The notes: generated by a model from the sequence alone, not told the origin. 40,488 nt of DNA from Elusimicrobiota bacterium (GCA_012517285.1 JAAYVG010000049.1:1-40488); one strand, 5' to 3'; shown: positions 30,921 to 39,929, numbered from the stretch's first letter. Numbers and translations: made by a program.

Positions 30921-32057
30921 ATGAGCAAAAAATTTAATCTTTTATCCTGTGTCTGGGAACTTACTCTTTCCTGCAATCTTAACTGCATACACTGTGGCTC
31001 AACAGCTGGTAAGAAAAGAGACAATGAATTAAACCTTGATGAATCTTTTAATTTGTGTGAGGATTTGAAAAAAACTGGATGCAGATCGGTTGCTCTTATG
31101 GGTGGAGAACCATTAATTCATAAAAATTTCTGGAGTATAGCAGAAAAAATAAGGGAACTGAATATGAACCTTTGTATCATTACAAACGGGACCGTTTATG
31201 ATGATACAACCTTTAAAAAATTAAAATCACTTTCACCTGAGGCTGTGGCAACAAGCCTTGATGGGGCGAGTGAAGAAACCCATGATAAAATAAGAGGTGT
31301 TAATGGTTCATTTAAAAAAACTACTAATTTTATAAACAGGGCACTAAAAGAAGGACTTCCAGTAAGTGTTATAACAACAGTTTCAAAGCTAAACATATCG
31401 GAATTAAATGGGCTCAAGGATTTTATAAAAGGGAAAAAAATAGCATGGCAGATACAGACTGCTGGTGCCGAGGGAGAGAGGTTCCCTGCGGCTTATCTCC
31501 TTGATGAAAATGAGTTCTATTCTGTTGGCCTTTTTATAGAGATGCTCAGAAATAACTATGATATCTCAGATATGCCTGTCATAGGGGCACATGATATGGG
31601 TTATAACTCCTGTGTTATAAAACATACTGCGCTCTATGAAAAATGGCCAGGCTGTCAGGCAGGTATGAGCGTGGTTGGTATAAGAAGCAATGGAGATGTT
31701 CTTGGATGTCTCTCGTTAAACAATGAAAAATTTATAGAAGGAAACCTGAGAAATAGAAGTTTATATGATATCTGGAATGATGAAAACTCATTCTCTTATA
31801 ACAGAACTGATCTTAAAAAACCTGGGAAAAGCTGTAGCGGGTGTAAGTATTTCAGTGATTGTGGTGGCGGGTGTATGGAGATGTCGTTTATGAAGACAGG
31901 GGAACTTCACAATGATCCATATTGCTTTTACAGGATTGAAAAAAAATTGTTCAATCCTATAAAAAGATATTTTCTTTCGTTCAGATCCAGTTTTTCTGGG
32001 CATAGCAGGGAAAGACTTGAATTTTTAAATAAATTTTTTGGTGGGACAAGAAAATAA
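30921..32057 (+). CDS. Radical SAM protein with SPASM domain
   Basis: A 378-residue radical SAM enzyme. The [4Fe-4S] motif CNLNCIHC (Cys18, Cys22, Cys25) follows WELTLSC, and the SAM-binding GGEP is in MGGEPLIHKNFW. A SPASM domain for auxiliary clusters occupies the C-terminal third: GCQAGMSVVGIRSNGDVLGC, then CSGCKYFSDCGGGCMEM and a final DPYCFY. SPASM proteins modify peptides or make cofactors; the substrate is unknown. Its stop shares one base with the start of the next methyltransferase, so the pair acts as an operon. No start-proximal ribosome site. Confidence 0.88.
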   Translation: MSKKFNLLSCVWELTLSCNLNCIHCGSTAGKKRDNELNLDESFNLCEDLKKTGCRSVALMGGEPLIHKNFWSIAEKIRELNMNLCIITNGTVYDDTTFKKLKSLSPEAVATSLDGASEETHDKIRGVNGSFKKTTNFINRALKEGLPVSVITTVSKLNISELNGLKDFIKGKKIAWQIQTAGAEGERFPAAYLLDENEFYSVGLFIEMLRNNYDISDMPVIGAHDMGYNSCVIKHTALYEKWPGCQAGMSVVGIRSNGDVLGCLSLNNEKFIEGNLRNRSLYDIWNDENSFSYNRTDLKKPGKSCSGCKYFSDCGGGCMEMSFMKTGELHNDPYCFYRIEKKLFNPIKRYFLSFRSSFSGHSRERLEFLNKFFGGTRK

Positions 32058-32992
32058 TGAAACTGAATGCTGGATGTGGATATAAAAAACTTAATGGATA
32101 TTTAAACATAGATATAAATCCTGATGTAAAACCTGATTATGTTATGGATGTTTGTGCTCTTGGTTTTTCAGATAAATATTTTGATGAGGTTAATGCTGAA
32201 GAGGTTATTGAGCACTTGGGTTTTTTTAGAACTAAATATTTTTTTTCAGAGATCAACCGTGTTTTAAAGAACGGTGGCAAATTTATTATTGAAACACCGC
32301 ATATAGAAAAATCGTTTGAAATTTTTTTAAGTTCAGAATCCACTGACGATAGGGAAAAAATTCTCGGCTGGATTTATGGCTCAGAGTCCATGGGAATGGG
32401 TCATAGGTATTGTTTTCCAGTTGAACTTATGAATCTGCTTTTTGATGAGTTTGGGTTTGAGCTCCTCAGCAGAAGTTTTTTTGACTATGAAACACTCAGA
32501 CCTGCTGTAAGATATATTATTTTAAAAAAGACTGATTATAAGAAGGCTGAATTGAGAAAAGCCTTGTTTTCAAGAAATATATTTTTTGCTGATGATGAGA
32601 TATATCTTAATGAATATGAGGGAGTGATAAAAAGACTTGATCTTGAAAAAATTGATTCAAATTTTATAATAGAGTCAGCTTTCATATCGCCTATTCTTTC
32701 TCTTGCCATTGGTAACTGTGTGGGTAAAAGAGAGTATGATGATATCTTAAAGATTCTTTATGAAAAAAAATTTACAGGTTGGCTTTTTGATCTCTGTCTT
32801 GATTATGAAAAGGAATCAAACGACATAGAAAATGCCTATGAGAAAATAAAAAAACTCTTTTTTAATGATCCACTTGGATTTATAAACGATTTCATAAAAA
32901 ATAAAAAAACTGGTAGCAGAGATATCTTTCTCTTTAATAAAAACACGCTTCATTATGAAAGAAACCGTATAAAAAATAACAAAAGAAATTAA
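32057..32992 (+). CDS. SAM-dependent methyltransferase with extended C terminus
   Basis: A 311-residue protein. Residues 1-~155 are a class I methyltransferase of the type 11 kind: MKLNAGCGYKKLNGYLNIDI (SAM loop and acidic strand), FDEVNAEEVIEHL and NRVLKNGGKFIIETPH. The remaining ~155 residues are helical, lysine-rich and unrecognised. The start overlaps the radical SAM stop by 1 bp (TAATG), which implies translational coupling. A shared substrate with the radical SAM enzyme is likely, but its nature is not shown. Confidence 0.82.
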   Translation: MKLNAGCGYKKLNGYLNIDINPDVKPDYVMDVCALGFSDKYFDEVNAEEVIEHLGFFRTKYFFSEINRVLKNGGKFIIETPHIEKSFEIFLSSESTDDREKILGWIYGSESMGMGHRYCFPVELMNLLFDEFGFELLSRSFFDYETLRPAVRYIILKKTDYKKAELRKALFSRNIFFADDEIYLNEYEGVIKRLDLEKIDSNFIIESAFISPILSLAIGNCVGKREYDDILKILYEKKFTGWLFDLCLDYEKESNDIENAYEKIKKLFFNDPLGFINDFIKNKKTGSRDIFLFNKNTLHYERNRIKNNKRN

Positions 32993-33002
32993 ATTAACAA
33001 GG

Positions 33003-33015
33003 CACTATTTTAGTG
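33003..33015. promoter_or_regulatory. Inverted repeat CACTA-TTT-TAGTG before the phosphate operon
   Basis: CACTATTTTAGTG is a perfect inverted repeat with a 3-bp centre, about 90 bp upstream of the DUF47 gene. Its arms TAGTG/CACTA are those of the palindrome TAGTGTTAACACTA at 34728-34741, arranged the other way round. A short hairpin or an operator are both possible. Confidence 0.35.
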
Positions 33016-33104
33016 TAAAAGGCTTTTATAAGAATTTTAAATTATATATAATTTTTTTATAGGAAGATTTTTACACTGTCTTATATTCCGGTCCGGAGGT
33101 ATAT

Positions 33105-33728
33105 ATGCCGTTGATTCCAAAAGAAACAAAATTTTTTGATATGACAACAGAACAGACAAGAGTCATAGGTGAGGCTGTTAATTTGATGAAAAAAATGATA
33201 AAGGATGATGACATCTCATTTGAGTCTGTTAGAAGGATAAAAGAGTTGGAACAGAACTGTGATACCATATCCCACGAGATAATCCATGCTTTAAATGAAA
33301 CATTTATAACCCCGATTGATAGAGAGGATATATACAAGCTTGTAAATGAGATAGATGATATAATGGATCTTTTGAATGTTGTTGCAAACAGATTATATAT
33401 ATTTAGAATAAAGAGTGCTAAGGATACTTATCTTAATGAGTTTATAGAGACTATAGATGAGGCTGTGACGATGGTTGGAAATGTTCTGGTTGGATTAAAG
33501 GAAATGAAGAAAAAAACAAGAATACTTGATTACTGCATAGAGATAAATAGGCTTGAGAACAGTGGCGATTCACTCAGAGAAAAAGCAATAATGAATCTTT
33601 TTGAAAAGGAAACAGATCCTATAAACATAATCAAATGGAAGGAGTTATATGAGGTGTCAGAGACAATACTTGATGCCTGTGAGAAGGTGGCAAAGACTGT
33701 TGAAGAGGTTATGGTAAAAAATGGATAA
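33105..33728 (+). CDS. DUF47 PhoU-like phosphate transport regulator
   Basis: A 207-residue all-helical protein of the DUF47/PhoU-like family. Marks are QNCDTISHEIIHALNETF, then ITPIDREDIYKLVNEIDDIM, where acidic residues bind metal clusters in PhoU proteins. It usually partners PiT-type phosphate permeases and adjusts their activity. The ribosome site is CGGAGG 6 bp before the ATG. It overlaps the permease gene by 8 bp, giving a two-gene operon. Confidence 0.92.
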   Translation: MPLIPKETKFFDMTTEQTRVIGEAVNLMKKMIKDDDISFESVRRIKELEQNCDTISHEIIHALNETFITPIDREDIYKLVNEIDDIMDLLNVVANRLYIFRIKSAKDTYLNEFIETIDEAVTMVGNVLVGLKEMKKKTRILDYCIEINRLENSGDSLREKAIMNLFEKETDPINIIKWKELYEVSETILDACEKVAKTVEEVMVKNG

Positions 33729-34719
33729 CAATCTTTTAGCAATAATAGCAATAATTTTAATAGCACTTGTGTTTGACTTTTATAACGGTGCAAACGATGC
33801 TGCTAACTCCATATCAACAATAGTTGCAACAAAGGTTTTAAAGCCATTTCCCGCAGTTCTTTGGGCAGCCTTCTTTAACTTCATATCATTTTTTATTGTT
33901 GGAACGGCTGTTGCCACAACCATAGGAAGTGGAATAATAGAACCTAATATAGTAGATAACTCTCTTATTGCTGCTTCTCTTACCGGTGGAGCACTCTGGA
34001 CAATAATATGTACACACACCGGACTTCCCATAAGTGCATCTCATGCATTGATTGGAGGGTTAGTTGGCTCTGCAATAGTTAAGGCTGGAACCTCTGTGAT
34101 AATAAAGAGTGGTATTTACAAAACATTGCTCTTTATCATACTATCGCCTATATTGGGTTTGATAGTAGGTATATTTATAATGATATTATTCTTAAATATA
34201 TTTAAAAAGTCCAATCCGTACAGACTTGAAAACTTTTTTAGAAAAGGTCAGCTTTTTTCATCAGCTCTATATGCTATGGGACATGGTGGAAATGATGCTC
34301 AAAAAACGGCGGGTATAGTTTCTCTTCTTTTATACGCAAATGGTTATTTAGGAGATAAATTTTATATACCTTTTTGGGTTGTTCTTATGTCTTTTACAAC
34401 AATAGCACTTGGAACACTTCTCGGTGGATGGAAGGTTGTTAATATGATGGGCCAGAGGCTTACAAAGCTAAGACCTATAGATGGCTTTGCAGCAGAGTTA
34501 GGTGCAGCTATAACTCTACATGCTGTGACAATGTTTGGTATTCCTGTTAGCACAACTCACACTATAACAGGCTCCATAGCAGGTGTGGGTTCAGTTAAAA
34601 GGCTTCATTCAGTTAGATGGGGTGTTTCAAAGAGCATTGTCTGGGCATGGATACTTACCATACCGGGTGCTGCTCTGATATCTGCTATAACGTATTATAT
34701 AATATCTTTGATTTTTTAA
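33721..34719 (+). CDS. PiT-family inorganic phosphate permease
   Basis: A 332-residue inner-membrane phosphate transporter with about ten membrane helices and the two inverted PiT signature repeats. The first is DFYNGANDAANSISTIVATK and the second is MGHGGNDAQKTAGIVSLLLY, with ISASHALIGGLVGSA and VSTTHTITGSIAGVG as the matching re-entrant pairs. The long central loop of some PiT proteins is missing. Driven by the proton or sodium gradient. Translated with the DUF47 gene (8-bp overlap). Confidence 0.93.
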   Translation: MDNNLLAIIAIILIALVFDFYNGANDAANSISTIVATKVLKPFPAVLWAAFFNFISFFIVGTAVATTIGSGIIEPNIVDNSLIAASLTGGALWTIICTHTGLPISASHALIGGLVGSAIVKAGTSVIIKSGIYKTLLFIILSPILGLIVGIFIMILFLNIFKKSNPYRLENFFRKGQLFSSALYAMGHGGNDAQKTAGIVSLLLYANGYLGDKFYIPFWVVLMSFTTIALGTLLGGWKVVNMMGQRLTKLRPIDGFAAELGAAITLHAVTMFGIPVSTTHTITGSIAGVGSVKRLHSVRWGVSKSIVWAWILTIPGAALISAITYYIISLIF

Positions 34720-34727
34720 TTGTTATT

Positions 34728-34741
34728 TAGTGTTAACACTA
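34728..34741. promoter_or_regulatory. Perfect palindrome TAGTGTTAACACTA before the aldolase
   Basis: A 14-bp perfect palindrome lies in the 36-bp gap between the phosphate permease stop and the aldolase start, 4 bp before its AAGGAGG site. A dimeric repressor site is a reasonable guess; as RNA it would be a weak hairpin near the ribosome site. Confidence 0.4.
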
Positions 34742-34755
34742 TTTAAGGAGGAGTT

Positions 34756-35730
34756 ATGGTATTATACAAGGAATTAGGTTTCGTCAACACGAGGGAGATG
34801 TTTAATGATGCTATGAAAAATGGTTATGCAGTTCCAGCATACAACTTTAACAATATGGAACAGCTTCAGGCTATCATTACAGCATGTGTTAGATCACGCT
34901 CTCCAGTGATACTTCAGGTTTCAAAGGGAGCAAGGGAGTATGCCAATGCAACGCTTTTGAGATGGATGGGAAAGGGTGCAATAGAGATGATGAAGGAAAT
35001 GACCCCAAAGCCAATCCCTGTTGCTCTTCACTTAGACCACGGAGATTCTTTTGAGCTGTGCAAATCCTGTGTCGATAATGGTTTTTCATCTGTTATGATT
35101 GATGGTTCATCACTCCCCTATGAGGAGAATGTAAAAATAACAAAGCAGGTGGTTGAATACGCTCATAAATATGATGTAACTGTTGAGGGTGAGTTAGGAG
35201 TCTTAGCAGGTATAGAAGAGCATGTTTCAAGCGAGAAGTCTCATTACACGAATCCTGATGATGTGGAAGATTTTGTTAAGAAAACTGGAGTGGATTCGCT
35301 TGCTATATCAATAGGTACAAGTCACGGAGCATACAAATTTAAAGTAAAACCAGGAGAGGAAGTTCCTCCTCTAAGGTTTGATATACTGGAAGAGGTGGAA
35401 AAAAGGATTAAAGGATTTCCAATAGTTCTTCATGGCTCTTCAAGTGTGTTGAAAGAATATATAGATATGATAAATAGGTATGGTGGTAAGATGGAGAATG
35501 CTGTTGGAGTACCTGAGGATCAGCTCAGAAAAGCAGCGAAATCAGCAGTATGTAAAATAAACATAGACTCTGACGGAAGGCTTGTTATGACTGCTATAAT
35601 AAGAAAAATTTTTGCTGAAAAGCCATCTGAGTTTGACCCAAGAAAATATTTAGGACCTGCAAGAGAAGAATTAATAAAGATGTATATATCCAAGAATGAA
35701 AATGTTCTTGGATCTGCAAATAGAGTTTAA
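34756..35730 (+). CDS. fba: Class II fructose-bisphosphate aldolase
   Basis: A 324-residue zinc aldolase that cleaves fructose 1,6-bisphosphate to dihydroxyacetone phosphate and glyceraldehyde 3-phosphate, or the reverse. Motifs: VPAYNFNNMEQLQAI at the N terminus, ALHLDHGDSFELC (zinc and catalytic residues), SVMIDGSSLPYEENV, TVEGELGVLAG with metal ligand Glu, SIGTSHGAYKF (zinc His) and PIVLHGSSSV (zinc His). A close ketose-bisphosphate aldolase such as tagatose aldolase cannot be excluded. The start has AAGGAGG 5 bp upstream. Repeats follow the stop at once. Confidence 0.93.
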   Translation: MVLYKELGFVNTREMFNDAMKNGYAVPAYNFNNMEQLQAIITACVRSRSPVILQVSKGAREYANATLLRWMGKGAIEMMKEMTPKPIPVALHLDHGDSFELCKSCVDNGFSSVMIDGSSLPYEENVKITKQVVEYAHKYDVTVEGELGVLAGIEEHVSSEKSHYTNPDDVEDFVKKTGVDSLAISIGTSHGAYKFKVKPGEEVPPLRFDILEEVEKRIKGFPIVLHGSSSVLKEYIDMINRYGGKMENAVGVPEDQLRKAAKSAVCKINIDSDGRLVMTAIIRKIFAEKPSEFDPRKYLGPAREELIKMYISKNENVLGSANRV

Positions 35731-35833
35731 ACAGTGATCAGTGGTCAGTGGACAGTGATCAGCAAAACCAGTGAACAGTGATCAGCAAAACCAGTGGACA
35801 GTGATCAGCAAAACCAGTGAACAGTGATCAGTG
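35731..35833. repeat. 23-bp tandem repeats in a CAGTGAT heptamer background
   Basis: The spacer opens with heptamers of CAGTGAT type. Then three 23-bp units that differ at one position run head to tail (35752-35774, 35775-35797, 35798-35820) with a partial fourth to 35833. There is no reading frame through them without stops. Confidence 0.9.
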
Positions 35834-35866
35834 CCTGCCTGCCGAAGCCGTTTCGGCGTAGGTAGG
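35834..35866. repeat. GC-rich hairpin repeat
   Basis: A 33-bp REP-like unit with arms CCTGCCTGCCGAA and TTCGGCGTAGGTAGG (imperfect), of the same family as 9372-9404, 15410-15472 and 40401-40433. It is embedded between the 23-bp repeats and an octamer array. Confidence 0.75.
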
Positions 35867-35885
35867 GTCAGCAAAGCTGGTTTTC

Positions 35886-35940
35886 TGGTTATTTGGTTAT
35901 ATAGTTATTTAGGAAGAAGAATCATCAAGATGGAAACAAA
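35886..35940. repeat. Octamer array and 36-bp dispersed repeat
   Basis: Octamers GGTTATTT, GGTTATAT and AGTTATTT lead into a 36-bp segment (35902-35937) that matches 1159-1194 at 34 of 36 positions. It shows that octamer arrays carry a conserved flank. Confidence 0.75.
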
Positions 35941-35944
35941 GGTC

Positions 35945-36014
35945 AGAAGTCAGAAGACAGACGGCAGAGGTCAGAGGACAGAAGTCTGAAATCAGAAGTC
36001 AGAAGACAGAAATC
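35945..36014. repeat. Array of ten 7-bp units
   Basis: Ten contiguous heptamers of AGAAGTC type (AGAAGTC, AGAAGAC, AGACGGC, AGAGGTC and variants), the same family as 18459-18535 but more degenerate. A reverse-orientation copy (CTTCTGATTTCTG, 36046-36058) follows, so the region could fold back on itself just before the transketolase start. Confidence 0.8.
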
Positions 36015-36063
36015 AGATAAATAAGGAGTTCCTTTTGACATCTGCCTTCTGATTTCTGTTGTT

Positions 36064-38496
36064 ATGCTGTTGATTTTTAGGATTATGCAAGATAAAGAAT
36101 TGTTTGATAATGTAAAGCCATCGGGGTTTAATATAAGAAGCAGAGAAGCAAAATACTTTGATGTTTCTGATATTATTTCAGCTTCATCATATAAGATAGA
36201 TCCTGTGGATATAGATTTCTTTGAACGGCTCGATTTAATTTACAGGACACTATGTGTTATACTTTATAATTTTGTTCCAACGTCGGGTCATCCGGGGGGA
36301 AGTATATCAAGTGGAAGAATAGCTGAGGGACTCCTCTTTGAAAATATGTTTTATGATCTTTCAGATCCTTTGAGAGATGATAATGATTTACTGGTTTATT
36401 CTGCTGGACATAAGGCTATGGGACTTTATGCTTTGTGGGCTATAAGAAATGAGCTGATAAAAGCTTCTGAGATTCCACTTCTTCCTCGGGATGAAAGATA
36501 TCAGCTGAGATTGGAAGATCTTTTAGGTTTCAGAAAAAATCCAAAACAGGACACTCCACTTTTTAGAAAATTTAGATCAAAATCTCTTGATGGCCACCCA
36601 TCACCCGCAACGCCTTTTGTAAAGGTGACAACAGGAGCAAGTGGTTTTGGAGTGGGTTCATCAGTCGGGCTTGCTATTGCTGCTATGGATAGTTATAGGA
36701 TAAATTCTCCAAGAATAAATTTAATAGAAGGTGAAGGGGGACTAACCCCTGGAAGAGTTGGTGAAGCTCTGTCATCGGCATCGGTTTCAAAGCTTAATAA
36801 TTTTATAATGCATATAGATTACAATCAGTCATCCATAGACTCAGACACTGTTACATCAGAGCAGAATAAAACTGGAGAATATGTTCCATGGTATATTGAT
36901 GAGTTTTTTTATATGCACAATTTTAATACCATAAATGTATCAGACGGTCATAATTTTCTTCAGATTTTGTCGGCTCAGAAGTTTGTAAATCTTCTTCAAA
37001 CAAAACAACCAACAGCAATCATCTACAGGACAACAAAGGGTTGGAAATACGGTATTGAAGGAAAATCATCACATGGAAGCGGTCATAAATTTTTGTCGGA
37101 TGGATATTATAATGCACTCTCTGAATTTGAAAAGAAATTTAATAAAAAATTTAAAAGATATTCTGATATAACTGTTCAGCCAGAGTTCGTAGAAAAAGCT
37201 TTTTATGATGCTCTGATGCTAATAAGAGAGGTTATTGACGAGGATGAAGCTCTAAAAAGCAAAGCTGCAGAAAAAATATCAAACATAAAGAGAAAACTTG
37301 ATCAGTTGAAAAGAAGAAAAAGAAGCGATATGCCTGATCTATCAAAAGCTTATGGGCTTAACATAGAGACTCCAACCGAGCTTAGGCTTTTTGTTGGTGA
37401 CAGAGTAACACCAAAGGAAGTTCTTGGTAAGGCATTGAACTATATAAATAAGGTTACTAATGGGGCAATCTTTGTTTCATCAGCTGATCTTTATAGCTCA
37501 ACTGGTGTCAATATAATAAATAAAGGGTTTCCAGAAGGTTTTTATAATTCAGTTTCAAATCCTGACTCAAGGCTTGTATCAGCAGGCGGAATATGTGAGG
37601 ATGCTATGGGTTCGATTGCATCAGGGATATCATCATATTCAAAACATATTGGTGTTTCATCATCATATTCAGCCTTTATATCACCGCTTGAGCATATATC
37701 TGCAAGGCTTCATTCAATAGGAGAACAGGGGAAAAAGGATCTGACAGGAAATTGCTATAATCCGTTTATAATTATAAATGCACATTCAAGCATAAAAACA
37801 GGAGAGGATGGCCCAACACATGCTGATCCTCAATCCTTGCAGCTTTTACAAAACAATTTTCCAGATGGAATGATGATAACCCTAACACCTCTTGAACCAT
37901 CTGAGATATGGCCGCTTATCTCATACTCACTAAGCCTCAGGCCTGCTGTTATAGCACCTTTCATAACAAGACCCAAAGAAACTATAATAGACAGAAAATT
38001 ACTCAATATCCCTGATGCAACGGAATCTTTAAAAGGTTTGTATTATCTTATGAGAGCTGATATGAGCTCAAAGCAGTATAACGGAACTTTTGTTATTTTA
38101 GGTAATGCCTGTGGTATGACATTTGTCAAAGATGTTATGCCAGAAATAAAAAAATCAGGATTCAATATGAATGTTTTATATATAACGAGCAAGGAATTAT
38201 TTGATAGGCTTTCCCCTGCTGAAAAAGAAGCTTTATATCCTGAGTACCTATCATTTCATTCTATTGGCATAACAGATTTTACCCTGCCGGTGCTTTATTA
38301 CTGGGTTAGATCCAACTATGGGCTTGACTCATCGCTTTATCCATTTAAACACAAAAGATATACTGGAAGTGGAAGTTTTAATTATGTTATGAAAGAGGCA
38401 GGCGTTGATGCATACAGCCAGATAAAAAAAATAAAGGAGTATGCTCTCTATATAGAAAAGAATAAAATAATGAGTGTAATGCCCGGAGGGCACTGA
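36064..38496 (+). CDS. Long transketolase-like thiamine-diphosphate enzyme
   Basis: An 810-residue protein with transketolase layout: an N-terminal ThDP-binding domain, a pyrimidine-binding domain and a C-terminal domain. Marks are VPTSGHPGGSISSGRIAEG, VYSAGHKAMGLYALW, the diphosphate loop LIEGEGGLTPGRVGEALSSA, HIDYNQSSIDSD and KTGEDGPTHADPQSLQLL. Usual transketolases are about 620-670 residues, so this has ~150 extra, including a basic helical insert (about 395-425, KLDQLKRRKRSDM). The diphosphate loop reads EGEGG rather than GDGE. Phosphoketolase is similar in size but does not fit these motifs. The start could also be the ATG at 36085; neither has a strong ribosome site. Confidence 0.8.
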   Translation: MLLIFRIMQDKELFDNVKPSGFNIRSREAKYFDVSDIISASSYKIDPVDIDFFERLDLIYRTLCVILYNFVPTSGHPGGSISSGRIAEGLLFENMFYDLSDPLRDDNDLLVYSAGHKAMGLYALWAIRNELIKASEIPLLPRDERYQLRLEDLLGFRKNPKQDTPLFRKFRSKSLDGHPSPATPFVKVTTGASGFGVGSSVGLAIAAMDSYRINSPRINLIEGEGGLTPGRVGEALSSASVSKLNNFIMHIDYNQSSIDSDTVTSEQNKTGEYVPWYIDEFFYMHNFNTINVSDGHNFLQILSAQKFVNLLQTKQPTAIIYRTTKGWKYGIEGKSSHGSGHKFLSDGYYNALSEFEKKFNKKFKRYSDITVQPEFVEKAFYDALMLIREVIDEDEALKSKAAEKISNIKRKLDQLKRRKRSDMPDLSKAYGLNIETPTELRLFVGDRVTPKEVLGKALNYINKVTNGAIFVSSADLYSSTGVNIINKGFPEGFYNSVSNPDSRLVSAGGICEDAMGSIASGISSYSKHIGVSSSYSAFISPLEHISARLHSIGEQGKKDLTGNCYNPFIIINAHSSIKTGEDGPTHADPQSLQLLQNNFPDGMMITLTPLEPSEIWPLISYSLSLRPAVIAPFITRPKETIIDRKLLNIPDATESLKGLYYLMRADMSSKQYNGTFVILGNACGMTFVKDVMPEIKKSGFNMNVLYITSKELFDRLSPAEKEALYPEYLSFHSIGITDFTLPVLYYWVRSNYGLDSSLYPFKHKRYTGSGSFNYVMKEAGVDAYSQIKKIKEYALYIEKNKIMSVMPGGH

Positions 38497-38577
38497 AATA
38501 CTTATTAAAAATGGAAAAGATATTTGACTATTTATTGCTACTTAATTGCTAAAAACTAAAATTTTAATGGAGGAATT

Positions 38578-39030
38578 ATGCTAAACGAAAAACCATATCT
38601 TCTTGGCAGAACTTTTATATTCTCCGTGGCAAAGGGAGAAGATCTGCTCCCACTGTTGCAGGAGTTTTGCAAGGAGAATCAGATAAAGTTTGGTATCATA
38701 ACGTCAGCAATAGGTTCTGTGAACAAGGCAACTTTTGGTTTCTATGACCAGAAGAACAAAAAATATAACAAAATAACTGTTGATAAGGAGCTTGAAATAT
38801 TATCTATACAGGGAAATATAAGCCTTTACGAGCACAAACCAATGATCCATGCTCATATAACTTTTTCTGATGCTGATGGGAAAATTTATGGAGGGCATAT
38901 GATGTCCCCAACAAATATTTTTTCCTGTGAGATGATGATACAGGAAATAACCGGCAGTGAGATTAAGTCAAGAAAGCTTGATAAGTGTACTCAGCTGCTG
39001 CTTTGGCAATCAGTATCAACAAAAAAATGA
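38578..39030 (+). CDS. PPC-domain (DUF296) protein
   Basis: A 150-residue single-domain protein of the plants-and-prokaryotes-conserved domain. Family marks: SVAKGEDLLPLLQEFCKEN, ITSAIGSVNKATFGFYD, ILSIQGNISLYEHKPMIHAH and DGKIYGGHMMSPTN; the His pattern HAH ... GGH resembles the metal site of the trimeric prokaryotic forms. Function in bacteria is unclear; DNA binding should not be assumed since the AT-hook is absent. GGAGG lies 5 bp before the start. The stop overlaps era as ATGA. Confidence 0.88.
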   Translation: MLNEKPYLLGRTFIFSVAKGEDLLPLLQEFCKENQIKFGIITSAIGSVNKATFGFYDQKNKKYNKITVDKELEILSIQGNISLYEHKPMIHAHITFSDADGKIYGGHMMSPTNIFSCEMMIQEITGSEIKSRKLDKCTQLLLWQSVSTKK

Positions 39031-39929
39031 CAGATTACACCAATTACAGAGCAGGATTTATATCTATATCAGGGCTTCCAAATGTTGGCAAATCAACGCT
39101 TATAAACGCTCTCTGCGGCACTGATCTGTCAGCTGTTTCACCGAAGCCTCAGACGACAAGATATCATCTTAAAGGGATATTAACAACAAAGGATTATCAG
39201 ATGATCTTCATAGATACCCCTGGATTTATAAATCCAAAGACAAAGCTTGAAAAGATAATGCATGCACAGGCACTAAAAGCAGTTAAGGAAGATGCTGATA
39301 TAGTTATAGTTTTAATAGAACCAGACATCAAAAAAATAAATGATAAGATAGTTTTTTTTGACAGTATATTTAAAATTGAAATACCAATAATTGTTGTTAT
39401 AAATAAAATTGATATATACGGAGCAACGCCCATATCAGAGGTAAAAGATTTTTTATTAGAAAGATATCATCATGGAGTTGATCTGGAAATATCAGCTAAG
39501 GCTAAGAAAAATATTGAGCATCTTAAAAAAATAATAATTGATAAACTTCCTGTATCACCACCATATTACTATGATGAAATACTTTCTGACCGATGGGAGC
39601 GATACTTTGCGGCTGAAAAAATAATGGAACAGATCTTCAACCTTTACCATGATGAAATACCGTATTCGTCGGCAGTTGAAATAGAAATGTTTAAAGAGGA
39701 TATGGATCCAGTTTATATACTTGCAAACATTTATCTTTCAAAAAAATCACACAAGCCAATAATAATAGGAGAAAGAGGAAGAGCAATAGGAAGGCTCAGA
39801 GAATCGGCTGAGAAAAAAATAAAAGAGTTTATGGGGCGTGATGTAAAGCTTGAGCTTTTTGTTAAAATAAGAGAAAACTGGCAGAATGATCCTGTGTTTT
39901 TGGAGAATCTTACAAAAGATTACAGATGA
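39027..39929 (+). CDS. era: GTPase Era
   Basis: A 301-residue ribosome-assembly GTPase that binds the 3' end of 16S rRNA. The GTPase domain has G1 GLPNVGKSTL, G2 PKPQTTRYHL, G3 DTPGF, G4 NKIDIYG and G5 EISAKAKKN. The KH domain follows, with PIIIGERGRAIGRLRESAE and the closing VKLELFVKIRENWQND. The ATG at 39027 overlaps the preceding stop by 4 bp; an in-frame start at 38985 is inside the upstream gene and unlikely. It overlaps the next gene by 4 bp. Confidence 0.95.
   Translation: MTDYTNYRAGFISISGLPNVGKSTLINALCGTDLSAVSPKPQTTRYHLKGILTTKDYQMIFIDTPGFINPKTKLEKIMHAQALKAVKEDADIVIVLIEPDIKKINDKIVFFDSIFKIEIPIIVVINKIDIYGATPISEVKDFLLERYHHGVDLEISAKAKKNIEHLKKIIIDKLPVSPPYYYDEILSDRWERYFAAEKIMEQIFNLYHDEIPYSSAVEIEMFKEDMDPVYILANIYLSKKSHKPIIIGERGRAIGRLRESAEKKIKEFMGRDVKLELFVKIRENWQNDPVFLENLTKDYR

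Noticed and set aside
35752-35833. CRISPR or iteron array
   Set aside because: The 23-bp units are directly adjacent without spacers, and there is no replication gene nearby.
36064-38496. Phosphoketolase
   Set aside because: The size fits, but the motifs (SAGHKAMGLYALW, GEDGPTHAD) follow transketolase.
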